DNA of 64,000 bases from Extibacter muris (GCF_004345005.1 NZ_SMMX01000003.1:298272-362271), one strand, 5' to 3'. Counted from the stretch's first letter, positions 53,912 through 62,046 are shown. Notes: a model not told the origin generated them from the sequence alone. Numbers and translations are program-made.

Positions 53912-54804
53912 GTAAGAAATGTCTGATAATTGGTGCCGCTATGCTGGACATCATCATGGAGATAGTCAGGCTTCCGCGTTCCGGGGAAGATATGTACGCG
54001 AAGGGCCAGAAGATGACGGTAGGCGGGTGCGCTTATAATGCGGCGGATATATTGAAGCATTTTCAGGTAGACCATACCTTTTTTGCTCCGGTAGGTACGG
54101 GGATGTATGCGAGATTTATCGAAGAGGAGCTTAAAAGGAGCGGACACGAAAGCGCAGTCAAGTCCGGCCAGATGGATAACGGATACTGCCTTTGCATGGT
54201 TGAGGCGGATGGTGAGAGGACATTTGTCACGATGCCTGGAATAGAGTGCAGGTTTGAAAAAGAGTGGTTCGACTCTCTGGCCGGAGAGGACTATGAATCG
54301 GCCTATGTGAGCGGTTATGAAATAGAAGGGGAAGGAGGGGATGTCATACTTGATTTCCTCGAGAGCGTTCCCGATATTCTCGTATATTATGCGCCCGGGC
54401 CGAGAATCACTTATATCCCGGATGAAAAGAGGGACAGGCTGTATAGGCTTCATCCTGTGCTCCACCTCAATGAGACGGAGAGCATCTCGGCCACAGGCGC
54501 GGATACGGCAGAAGACGCTGCCCTCCTGCTGGCGGAAAAGACCGGCAATGTGGTAATCATCACTCTCGGCGACAGAGGCGTGCTTCTCTGCGAGGGCGGC
54601 AAGACTTCTGTCATCCCGGCAGAAAGAGCAGAGGTCGTGGACACGATCGGGGCAGGCGATTCACATATCGGAGCGGTCATGGCGATGCGTGCGCTCGGGA
54701 ACAGCTTTGAAGAAGCTGTACGGACGGCCAACAAAGTATCGGCTATGGTCGTAGGCGTAAAAGGACCGACATTGACGAAAGAACAATTTGAGAAAGGATT
54801 TTAG
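53908..54804 (+). CDS. PfkB-family carbohydrate/nucleoside kinase
   Basis: 298 residues in the ribokinase fold. N-terminal GAAMLDIIMEIVRLPRSGED, then the substrate loop GGCAYNAADILKHF, and C-terminal DTIGAGDSHIGAV with the catalytic Asp (canonical GAGDxF; the F is H here). Substrate unknown; in this operon ribose or an N-riboside is plausible. Overlaps the ADPRH gene. Confidence 0.9.
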   Translation: MSKKCLIIGAAMLDIIMEIVRLPRSGEDMYAKGQKMTVGGCAYNAADILKHFQVDHTFFAPVGTGMYARFIEEELKRSGHESAVKSGQMDNGYCLCMVEADGERTFVTMPGIECRFEKEWFDSLAGEDYESAYVSGYEIEGEGGDVILDFLESVPDILVYYAPGPRITYIPDEKRDRLYRLHPVLHLNETESISATGADTAEDAALLLAEKTGNVVIITLGDRGVLLCEGGKTSVIPAERAEVVDTIGAGDSHIGAVMAMRALGNSFEEAVRTANKVSAMVVGVKGPTLTKEQFEKGF

Positions 54805-54807
54805 ACG

Positions 54808-55500
54808 ATGGAAAAGACAAAAAGATTTTTTACAGACTGGAGCAGATTTGAAATCAGCTGGCTCATATTATCTACAGTTATCATGATTGTGCTCAGCGTT
54901 ATCTGGGGGGACAATCTACTTGCGCTCATCAGCGGTATCACCGGCATCCTCGGTGTAGTGCTGGCGGCAAAGGGGAAAGTGAGCACTTATTTCTTTGCAA
55001 CTGTCAATGTAGCCATATATGCGCTGCTCACCTTCCAGAACCATCTATACGGAGAATTCATGCTGAACGCTTTCTATTATATACCGATGAACTTTATCGG
55101 CTTCTATCTCTGGTCCAAGCACAAAGACAATGAAAGCGGTGAGGTGGAAGGGAAGAAGCTGACCGGCAGGCAGACCGTCATATTATTTGCGGCCGTCGCG
55201 GTAGTCGTACTTGTGTACTGGCAGATATTAAGCCGCATCGGGGGGCAGCTGGCGCTCATCGACGCGATGTCCACCGTATTCTCCGTCGTGGCGCTCATTA
55301 TGCAGGTTGCCCGCTATGCGGAGCAGTGGCTGCTCTGGATTATTGTCAACGTCGTGTCGGTCGTCATGTGGCTCCTCCTCATAGGCAAGGATTCCTCAGC
55401 CGTGACGATGGTTGTCATGTGGGTTGCCTATCTGTTCAATTCCGTGTACGGATATTACAACTGGAGAAAGCTGGCCGATAAAAATATAGAAAACAAATAA
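54808..55500 (+). CDS. pnuC: Nicotinamide riboside transporter PnuC-like
   Basis: 230 residues with about seven hydrophobic segments and the PnuC pattern GILGVVLAAKGKVSTYFFAT, FYYIPMNFIGFYLW, QVARYAEQWLLWI and FNSVYGYYNWRKL. Such proteins bring in nicotinamide riboside or, in related subfamilies, other vitamin precursors. It follows the kinase by 3 bases and ends the operon; a palindromic element begins just after the stop. Confidence 0.93.
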   Translation: MEKTKRFFTDWSRFEISWLILSTVIMIVLSVIWGDNLLALISGITGILGVVLAAKGKVSTYFFATVNVAIYALLTFQNHLYGEFMLNAFYYIPMNFIGFYLWSKHKDNESGEVEGKKLTGRQTVILFAAVAVVVLVYWQILSRIGGQLALIDAMSTVFSVVALIMQVARYAEQWLLWIIVNVVSVVMWLLLIGKDSSAVTMVVMWVAYLFNSVYGYYNWRKLADKNIENK

Positions 55501-55502
55501 AG

Positions 55503-55714
55503 CTTAAGTAAAGTGGGTGCCGCTGTGGAGGTATGGGGCAGATGCTCCGATGCGTCCGGGAACTGCGACTATCACACAGATTCCTAAGTTTGTGGAATGT
55601 TCGCCGATTGCGGCTCTCATCCCACAAGCCAAGGAATCTGGTGAGGATTCTTACGTCCCTCCCGCTTACACCTGCGCATCTGTCCCATACCTCCCCATCG
55701 GCTATCTACTTTAC
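55503..55714 (+). repeat. Palindromic 3'-end element, full-length (copy 4)
   Basis: Arms 55519-55545 and 55676-55702 pair over 27 bp with three mismatches; ends CTTAAGTAAAGTGG / CTATCTACTTTAC. The interior shares CGATGCGTCCGGGAACTGCG, CACACAGATTCCTAAG, CAAGGAATCTGGTGAGGATT with copy 2. Starts 2 bases after the pnuC stop in pnuC orientation. Confidence 0.9.
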
Positions 55715-55938
55715 TGGCACGGGCAGCAGCGGCGTGCACACCTCGCATTAAGCGCGTACAAAGGCTTTTACAAAGCTCCAAAGTAAAACCGATTGGAAGC
55801 TCGCTCAACCCGTTCCATCGGCGGCCACAGATTTCTTCTATCACTGCACATATTAAACTTGCCATTTTTTATCAGCCATCTCACGCAGCCAGCGGCCATC
55901 CGCTGGCCAGTAACGCCACACAGCCGCCCTCGCCCTTG
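55715..55938 (+). repeat. Linker of composite palindromic element
   Basis: No gene visible. Left end GGCACGGGCAGCAGCGGCGTG is partly an inverted copy of the right end CCACACAGCCGCCCTCGCCC. The last 56 bases (55883-55938) match the linker end at 23689-23744. The middle differs between the two loci. Confidence 0.65.
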
Positions 55939-56149
55939 TTAAGTGAAGTAGATGGCGGGCTGGGAGCCGGGTGGGAGATGCGCAGGTGCAAGCGTAAGAG
56001 GCGGAGAATCCGTCCCGGAATCCTTGGTTTGTGGGAGAGGAGCTGCTATCAGCGACTCTGCCGCAAAGTTAGGAGGCCGTGGACTAGTCGAAGCCTCGTA
56101 CGCATCGAAGCAGATGCCACCCGGCTCCCAGCACGTAGCCACTTTACTA
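55939..56149 (-). repeat. Palindromic 3'-end element, full-length, reverse orientation (copy 5)
   Basis: Perfect 16-bp arms 55959-55974 and 56117-56132 (GCTGGGAGCCGGGTGG and complement) inside TTAAGTGAAGTAGATGG / GCCACTTTACTAAAC ends. Read on the minus strand it has the family order: TTCGATGCGTACG, CCACAAACCAAGGATTC, TTGCACCTGCGCATC. It begins 2-3 bases after the RpiR-gene stop, in the orientation of that gene. Confidence 0.85.
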
Positions 56150-56151
56150 AA

Positions 56152-57009
56152 CTAGTAGTTCCCCAGCTCGCCGAGATATTTATCTATTTTCTTCAGCCGC
56201 CGTTCAATTCCCTTCACCTTATGGCTGATAGTGTCCAGAAGCGCTTCAGCTATGAACTGGGGCGCGACAAGCGAATTGAAGAAGGTATTGCTGTCCACGG
56301 GTACGGTAAATAGGACGGTGGCATATTGTGCGAGCAGGGCGCTGGGCTTGTCCGTTACCACAATAATCTTAGCACCGACTTCATAGGCCATCCTGACAGA
56401 TATCTTATCAATGGAAGAATAGCGGGGGAAGCTGAATGCGACGACGCAGTCATCCTTGGAGATATTGCACATATGGTCGACCGGGCTGATGGATGTGGAG
56501 TTCGTCATCTCTACATTAGGAAGCATATGCTTCAGGTACAGGAGAAAATAGTCGCCAAGACAGCTGTTGCCCCGGGAAGAGACGATATATTTCCTTTTGC
56601 TTGATATGATGGCTTCCGCGGCTTCCTCAAAAAGAGCCGTGCTGTTGTTGACGAATACCGATTCCATATTCTTGGCCGTATTTTTAAAATGCCTGTTGAT
56701 ATAGTCAGAACTCGTATCCAGCTTGGCGCGCTTGGCAACTCTCTGTGAAGGAACGGTTATGGAACTTGAGATGCTGAGCACTTTGTCCTGGTAATCCTTG
56801 CGCAGACTTTTCTGGAAATCCATAAAACCGTCAAAGCCAAGAGAACGGCTGAAACGTATGACAGAGGATTCACTGACACCAAGCTTTAACGCGATTTCGG
56901 TGGAGGTCATGAAGCAGGCGTCAGCAGAGTTATCCAATACATATCTCGCAATCATCTTTTGTGTTTTGGTGAGATTGGCATTGTTAATAGTTTCTCTTAA
57001 TTCTTTCAT
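56152..57009 (-). CDS. MurR/RpiR-family regulator with SIS domain
   Basis: 285 residues: HTH_6 domain (ARYVLDNSADACFMTSTEIA, LGVSESSVIRFSRSLGFDGF) and a SIS phosphosugar-binding domain (about 120-250, IISSKRKYIVSSRGNSCLGD, VVAFSFPRYSSIDKISVRMA). Divergent from ald across 300 AT-rich bases with two identical-type operators, so it probably controls ald and itself. The effector is unknown. Confidence 0.9.
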   Translation of the reverse strand: MKELRETINNANLTKTQKMIARYVLDNSADACFMTSTEIALKLGVSESSVIRFSRSLGFDGFMDFQKSLRKDYQDKVLSISSSITVPSQRVAKRAKLDTSSDYINRHFKNTAKNMESVFVNNSTALFEEAAEAIISSKRKYIVSSRGNSCLGDYFLLYLKHMLPNVEMTNSTSISPVDHMCNISKDDCVVAFSFPRYSSIDKISVRMAYEVGAKIIVVTDKPSALLAQYATVLFTVPVDSNTFFNSLVAPQFIAEALLDTISHKVKGIERRLKKIDKYLGELGNY

Positions 57010-57177
57010 ACTTTGTCCTCCGAAAGCATACGTATTTCTATCTTATAATTAGATTTAATCATGAAAAACTGAATTTTGCAAGAGTAAATTGTAAATACAA
57101 CTGACATAAAATTAACACAATTAAAAGTTTTTGTGAAAAAAATAACTTTTATTGAATATTATTGACGGCTGTGATAC

Positions 57178-57242
57178 TATAATTTCAGAGACAAATGAAT
57201 AATATTCTTCACAAAACTATGAAGGTGAAAAATATTGTTCAC
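57178..57242 (+). promoter_or_regulatory. ald promoter with two RpiR-type operators
   Basis: -10 TATAAT at 57178 (a weak TTGAAT 20 bases before it). Downstream are two palindromes of one type, TGAATAATATTCTTCA (57196-57211) and GTGAAAAATATTGTTCAC (57225-57242), consensus TGAA-N-AATATT-N-TTCA, 29 bases apart. Binding there would block elongation out of the promoter. Confidence 0.7.
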
Positions 57243-57310
57243 GAAAAGTCAATGCCGACGCATGGCAGCCAAAGTAATATAATTTTAGTACCAATAGGAG
57301 GTAAAACAAA

Positions 57311-58426
57311 GTGAAAGTAGGATGCGTAAAAGAGATTAAGAACAATGAATTCCGTGTAGGTATGACACCTGACAACGTAAAGAGTTATGTAAATGCAGGT
57401 CATGAAGTTTACATTGAAAAAGGAGCTGGAGTCGGTTCCGGATTCATGGATGCTGAGTATGAAGCAGCAGGAGCTAAGATGATTGACACTGCAAAAGAAG
57501 TCTGGGATACCGTTGATATGATGATTAAGGTGAAAGAGCCATTGCCGGAAGAGTATCCGTTATTCCACGAAGGGCTGATTCTTTATACATATCTTCATCT
57601 TGCAGCTGACAAGCCGCAGACAGATGCTCTTTTGAATGCAAAAGTTAAAGGTGTTGCTTACGAGACATTGATTGAAAGAAACGGAAGCATTCCGCTTCTT
57701 GCTCCTATGAGCCAGATCGCAGGACGTTTAAGTATCCAGGAAGGTGCTAAGTATCTTGAGAAGACATTTGGCGGAGAAGGCGTTCTCCTTGCCGGCGTAC
57801 CAGGAACACCAAAGGCTAATATCGTTATCCTCGGCGGCGGTTCCGTAGGAACTAACGCTTGTAAGATAGCTGTTGGTATGGGCGCTAACGTAACAATCAT
57901 GGACATCAACCTCCAGAGGCTGGCATATCTGGATGATATCTTCGGAGCACGTATCCAGACATTAGTATCTACAGATGCGAATATTGAAAAAGCAGTGAAA
58001 GAAGCTGACCTCGTAATCGGTTCCGTACTGATTCCAGGAAAAGCTGCACCAAAACTCTTCAAGAAAAAATATCTCAAAGAGATGAAGCCGGGCGCTGTAT
58101 TCGTAGACGTTGCTGTTGACCAGGGCGGATGTGGTGAGACGACAAAGGTTACATACCACGACGATCCGATTTACGAAGTAGACGGAATCGTGCACTACTG
58201 TGTAGGAAATATGCCTGGTGCAGTACCGAGAACATCTACAATCGCACTTACGAACGCAACATTAAGCTACGGCTTGCAGATTGCGAACAAGGGACTTGAA
58301 AAAGCTTGCACAGATAACGATGTTATCTACTCTGCAATCAACACATATGACGGAAAGCTCACATGTAAGAACGTTGCAGACAGCTTTGACTGCTATGACT
58401 ATACAGATATCAAATCTTTATGGTAA
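57311..58426 (+). CDS. ald: Alanine dehydrogenase
   Basis: Interconverts alanine and pyruvate with NAD. 371 residues; KEIKNNEFRVGMTP, the catalytic His and Lys regions (KVKEPLP, YTYLHLAAD), VILGGGSVGTNACKIAVGMG (NAD fold), VDVAVDQGGCGETT and HYCVGNMPGAVP. ATG/GTG choice: GTG at 57311 after AGGAGGTAAAACAAA. Codon use is more biased than in neighbours (highly expressed type). Confidence 0.96.
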   Translation: MKVGCVKEIKNNEFRVGMTPDNVKSYVNAGHEVYIEKGAGVGSGFMDAEYEAAGAKMIDTAKEVWDTVDMMIKVKEPLPEEYPLFHEGLILYTYLHLAADKPQTDALLNAKVKGVAYETLIERNGSIPLLAPMSQIAGRLSIQEGAKYLEKTFGGEGVLLAGVPGTPKANIVILGGGSVGTNACKIAVGMGANVTIMDINLQRLAYLDDIFGARIQTLVSTDANIEKAVKEADLVIGSVLIPGKAAPKLFKKKYLKEMKPGAVFVDVAVDQGGCGETTKVTYHDDPIYEVDGIVHYCVGNMPGAVPRTSTIALTNATLSYGLQIANKGLEKACTDNDVIYSAINTYDGKLTCKNVADSFDCYDYTDIKSLW

Positions 58427-58467
58427 TCGGTAATTGACTTTTCCAAACTTAATTCCTTTAAAGTTGC

Positions 58468-58506
58468 AAAAGGACTTACGGCTTCGGCCGCGGGTCCTTT
58501 TAAATT
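58468..58506 (+). terminator. Terminator after ald
   Basis: AAAAGGAC and GTCCTTTT arms with an inner CGGC-TTCG-GCCG hairpin and TTTTAAATT; a strong intrinsic terminator. Confidence 0.85.
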
Positions 58507-58522
58507 GTCAGAAAATGGGAAG

Positions 58523-58578
58523 AATTTTGAAAGGGATCAGGCCCCTATGGCTATAGGGGTCAGACCCCTTTCAAAATT
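58523..58578. repeat. Nested palindrome with GGGGTCAGACCCC core
   Basis: Outer 13-bp perfect arms AATTTTGAAAGGG / CCCTTTCAAAATT, inner CCCCTAT-GGCT-ATAGGGG. Same family as 32611 and related to 3706. Confidence 0.85.
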
Positions 58579-58649
58579 TACACTTGCAGACCAATTTCAT
58601 GTGTGCTAAGGTGTATATAACAAAAGACACAGTAAGAAAAGGTGATAAT

Positions 58650-59018
58650 ATGCTGATAGAGATTGATTTTAACAGTGATGAAGCGTTATACATCCAGCTG
58701 CGCAACCAGATTATCATGGGGATTGCCACAGCTACGATCCGTGAAGGCGATCCGCTCCCTTCTGTGCGCCAGCTTGCAGATACGATTGGCATCAATATGC
58801 ATACGGTAAATAAAGCGTACAGTATACTTAAGCAGGAAGGGTTTATCCAGCTGGACCGCAGGAGAGGTGCCGTGATTGCCATTGATGTCGATAAGGTGCA
58901 GGCGCTGGAGGAGATGAAGCGGCAGCTTCGGATTGTCCTTGCGAAAGGCAGCTGCAAGAATATTACGAGAGAAGAAGTCCATGAGCTGGTGGATGAGATA
59001 TTTGAGGAGTATTGTTAA
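58650..59018 (+). CDS. GntR-family regulator, YtrA subfamily
   Basis: 122 residues from the ATG at 58650 with AAAAGGTGATAAT; the longer frame from 58584 begins in the palindrome tail. wHTH DEALYIQLRNQIIMGIATAT, PSVRQLADTIGINMHTVNKA plus a short helical C-terminal dimerisation part, no ligand domain. It directly precedes clpC, where many Firmicutes have ctsR-mcsAB. That makes it a candidate regulator of the clpC unit, though YtrA regulators usually pair with ABC transporters. Confidence 0.88.
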   Translation: MLIEIDFNSDEALYIQLRNQIIMGIATATIREGDPLPSVRQLADTIGINMHTVNKAYSILKQEGFIQLDRRRGAVIAIDVDKVQALEEMKRQLRIVLAKGSCKNITREEVHELVDEIFEEYC

Positions 59019-59033
59019 CAGCTAATTTAGATT

Positions 59034-59077
59034 GGAAAGGAGTTATGATGCCAATCCCGGCATCATAAGCAGACAGC
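59034..59077 (+). promoter_or_regulatory. clpC leader: strong SD, 7-codon ORF and hairpin before the start
   Basis: GGAAAGGAG (59034-59042) is followed by ATGATG and a frame MMPIPAS ending in TAA (59045-59068). The same bases form a hairpin TATGATGCC / GGCATCATA (59044-59052, 59059-59067). The clpC ATG comes 10 bases later with only a weak site (AGCAGAC). clpC translation could be by re-initiation or by an SD brought near by the folded hairpin. Confidence 0.65.
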
Positions 59078-61516
59078 ATGAATTATACAGAACAGGCCAA
59101 TGAAGTATTACAGATTGCAAAGACGATAGCGAGGGAGCTGGACCATCCTTATGTTGGGACAGAGCATCTGCTGCTCGGGCTTAGAAAGGTATATACCGGC
59201 GTCGCCGGACAGGTTCTGGCAGCAAATGGCGTGGATGAAGAGAACATATTGAAAGTGGTGGATGAACTTGTGTCACCGGTAGGCAATACTACAGTAGCGC
59301 ATAATCCGGATTTCAGCCCGAGGCTTCAGTATATCCTGGAAGAGAGCAATGGGGAGGCACTCCGTTTCCGGTCGCCGGATATCGGTACGGAACATCTGCT
59401 GCTTGCACTACTGAAAGAAGTGGACTGTGTGGCGGCACGCATCCTGCTGACGTTGGGCATCAGCCTTCAGAAGCTCTATCAGGATGTGCTTGTGGTGCTC
59501 GGGGCGGACCCGAAGGAGTACCAGGAAGATCTGATGCAGGAAAGCGGCAGAAAAAAGGAAGGGGTGCTGGAACAATACGGTACAGATCTTACAGCCGAGG
59601 CAGAAGAAGGCAAGCTTGATCCGGTCATAGGAAGAGACTCGGAAATCAGCCGGCTGATGCAGGTTTTGAGCCGGCGCACGAAGAACAATCCGTGCCTGGT
59701 AGGAGAACCGGGCGTCGGCAAGACTGCCGTCATAGAAGGACTTGCGGCACGCATAGCGTCGGGCGTAGTACCCGACAGCATGAAAGAAAAAAGGATTCTG
59801 ACGATGGACCTGGCGGGGATGATAGCCGGCTCCAAATACCGCGGGGAATTTGAGGAGCGGATGAAAAAGCTGATACAGGAAGTGAAAGCGGCCGGTAACA
59901 TCATTCTCTTTCTGGATGAAGTGCATACGATTATCGGTGCGGGAGGTGCGGAAGGCGCCATGGATGCCTCTAATATACTGAAGCCGTCTCTGGCAAGAGG
60001 GGAACTGCAGCTTATTGGAGCTACGACCATAGTAGAATACCGCAAATATATTGAAAAGGACGCTGCACTGGAGCGGCGGTTCCAGCCGCTTACGGTCGAG
60101 GAGCCGACAGAAGAGCAGTGTCTGGAAATCCTTCGTGGACTGCGTTCCAGATATGAGGGGCACCATCATGTGGCGATTGATGATAAGGCGCTTGAGGCTG
60201 CGGTGCGCCTGGCCGACCGTTACATCAGTGACCGGTTCCTGCCGGATAAAGCCATCGACGTATTGGATGAGGCATGCTCGAAAGTAAGCCTCAAGGGTTT
60301 TAAAGTGCCTGACAGCATCTTCCAGCTCGAAGCTGCAATTACGGAACTGATGAAGAGGACAGAAGATGCAGTAAGACAGGGGAATATGCAGGAAGCATCC
60401 ATGCTTCACAGAGAACAGGAAGACTCGGAAAGAAAACTTGCACAGATCAGGAGGCGTTTTCAGAAACGAAATGCCCAGAAGAAGCTGTATATAACAGAAG
60501 AGGATATCGCAGATGTAGTATCTGAATGGACGAAGATACCCGTCCAGCGCCTTGCGGAGACGGAGAGTGCAAGGCTGAACAAGCTGGAACAGACGCTTCA
60601 TAAGAGAGTCATCGGACAGGAGGAAGCTGTCACGGCAGTGGCAAAGGCAATCAAAAGAGGCCGTGTTGGATTAAAGGATCCAAAGAGGCCAATCGGCTCC
60701 TTCCTCTTCCTCGGGCCGACAGGTGTCGGTAAGACAGAGCTGTCCAAGGCATTGTCAGAAGCACTGTTCGGCAACGAAGAGTCGATGATCAGAGTCGATA
60801 TGTCAGAGTATATGGAAAAGCACAGCGTAGCGAAGATGATCGGCTCTCCTCCGGGCTATGTCGGCCATGATGACGGGGGACAGTTAAGTGAACGGGTCCG
60901 GAGGCATCCATACTCTGTCGTATTGTTCGATGAGATTGAAAAGGCCCACCCGGATGTATTCAATATACTGCTGCAGGTACTCGACGACGGGCATATTACA
61001 GACTCCCAGGGCAGAAAGGTAGACTTTCGCAATACGGTCATCATCATGACGTCCAATGCCGGAGCTCAGGCGATTATAGATCCGAAGAAGCTCGGCTTTA
61101 ATGCCAGAGAAGACGCTGCCGGAGACTACAAACGGATGAAGGACAACGTGATGCGTGAGATAAAGCTGATTTTCCGGCCGGAGTTCGTGAACCGTATCGA
61201 TGAGATCATCGTATTCCACCCCCTCGCACAGGATGAGATGAAGAAGATCGTGGGCCTGATGTGCCGGGAGTTTACGAAACGTGCCAAAGAACAGCTGGAA
61301 ATAACGATAACAGTCAGAGATTCAGTCAAAAAGCATATAGTCGAGACGGGGACGGACCAGAAGTTTGGCGCCCGGCCCTTGAGGAGAGCTGTTCAGAATC
61401 AGCTGGAAGACCGGCTGGCGGAAGCGATCCTCTCAGGTGAAGTTGCTAGGGGGGCGGTTGTAGAAATCGGAATGTCTAAAAAAGATATTAAATTTATTTC
61501 AAAGACTACAAATTAA
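59078..61516 (+). CDS. clpC: ClpC-type AAA+ ATPase, Clp protease unfoldase subunit
   Basis: 812 residues. Two N-terminal Clp repeat segments (EQANEVLQIAKTIAREL, GTEHLLLALLKEVD), first AAA+ with GEPGVGKTA (near 209) and FLDEVHTIIGAG, a middle domain of the short ClpC type, second AAA+ with GPTGVGKTE (near 547) and LFDEIEKAHPDV. The usual ClpP-binding loop lies between; the canonical VGYEEGGQL reads VGHDDGGQL here. Degrades or remodels proteins with ClpP. No mcsA/mcsB in this cluster. Start chosen at 59078 because all the family N terminus follows it; the leader is odd (see separate entry). Confidence 0.95.
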   Translation: MNYTEQANEVLQIAKTIARELDHPYVGTEHLLLGLRKVYTGVAGQVLAANGVDEENILKVVDELVSPVGNTTVAHNPDFSPRLQYILEESNGEALRFRSPDIGTEHLLLALLKEVDCVAARILLTLGISLQKLYQDVLVVLGADPKEYQEDLMQESGRKKEGVLEQYGTDLTAEAEEGKLDPVIGRDSEISRLMQVLSRRTKNNPCLVGEPGVGKTAVIEGLAARIASGVVPDSMKEKRILTMDLAGMIAGSKYRGEFEERMKKLIQEVKAAGNIILFLDEVHTIIGAGGAEGAMDASNILKPSLARGELQLIGATTIVEYRKYIEKDAALERRFQPLTVEEPTEEQCLEILRGLRSRYEGHHHVAIDDKALEAAVRLADRYISDRFLPDKAIDVLDEACSKVSLKGFKVPDSIFQLEAAITELMKRTEDAVRQGNMQEASMLHREQEDSERKLAQIRRRFQKRNAQKKLYITEEDIADVVSEWTKIPVQRLAETESARLNKLEQTLHKRVIGQEEAVTAVAKAIKRGRVGLKDPKRPIGSFLFLGPTGVGKTELSKALSEALFGNEESMIRVDMSEYMEKHSVAKMIGSPPGYVGHDDGGQLSERVRRHPYSVVLFDEIEKAHPDVFNILLQVLDDGHITDSQGRKVDFRNTVIIMTSNAGAQAIIDPKKLGFNAREDAAGDYKRMKDNVMREIKLIFRPEFVNRIDEIIVFHPLAQDEMKKIVGLMCREFTKRAKEQLEITITVRDSVKKHIVETGTDQKFGARPLRRAVQNQLEDRLAEAILSGEVARGAVVEIGMSKKDIKFISKTTN

Positions 61517-61572
61517 AACGGATTTGATATATAATAGGGGTACAAAAGAAGAACCTTAGGAGGATAAAATCA

Positions 61573-61986
61573 ATGGCAGCAGTGAAAGAGCTTTTGAAGG
61601 CTGAAGCAGACGGGACACTTAGTTTTGGGGACTACACGCTGGACAGTAAGACAAAGCTGGATGGATTTGAATTTCAGGGCGATTTATACAAAGTGAAGAC
61701 CTTTTCAGAGATTACAAAGTTAGAGAAGAACGGTATGTTCGTATATGAATCCGTGCCGGGAACAGCAGTGGAAAGCTTTAAGGCGACAGAGGAAGAAGTA
61801 TCATTCAAAGTATCGGGAACCCAGGACGCGCAGTTTACGCTTGAGCTGGAAGCAGACAGCGAGTACACTGTATATATGGATGGAGCCGATGCAGGCGAAA
61901 TGAAGACGAACCTGAGCGGAAAGCTGAGTGTCAGCGCAGAACTGGAGCCAGATAAATGTGTTGAGGTGAAAGTGATAAAGAAGTAG
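61573..61986 (+). CDS. Conserved hypothetical protein between clpC and radA
   Basis: 137 residues; ATG after TTAGGAGGATAAAATC. I do not recognise a domain. N-terminal half is a short beta-rich segment with AEADGTLSFGDYTLDSKTKL and FQGDLYKVKTFSEIT; C-terminal half looks like a small beta-sandwich (FTLELEADSEYTVYMDGADA). Cytosolic by sequence (no signal or membrane segment). Acidic. A strong terminator follows, so it closes the clpC unit. Confidence 0.85.
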   Translation: MAAVKELLKAEADGTLSFGDYTLDSKTKLDGFEFQGDLYKVKTFSEITKLEKNGMFVYESVPGTAVESFKATEEEVSFKVSGTQDAQFTLELEADSEYTVYMDGADAGEMKTNLSGKLSVSAELEPDKCVEVKVIKK

Positions 61987-62008
61987 TGCTGAAAGATTAC
62001 CGACAGTT

Positions 62009-62046
62009 CAGCCCCCTGTGGAGGCAGGGGGCTGGATTTTTTATAC
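62009..62046 (+). terminator. Strong terminator after the hypothetical gene
   Basis: Perfect 10-bp arms CAGCCCCCTG (62009-62018) and CAGGGGGCTG (62025-62034) with a 6-base loop, then GATTTTTTATA. Confidence 0.9.

Noticed and set aside
55517..55786. Frames inside the repeat at the pnuC 3' end (89 and 72 residues)
   Set aside because: They follow the repeat arms, have no ribosome site and no similarity beyond the repeat.
59408..60601. 397-residue frame on the minus strand inside clpC
   Set aside because: Shadow of clpC; no ribosome site or known motif.
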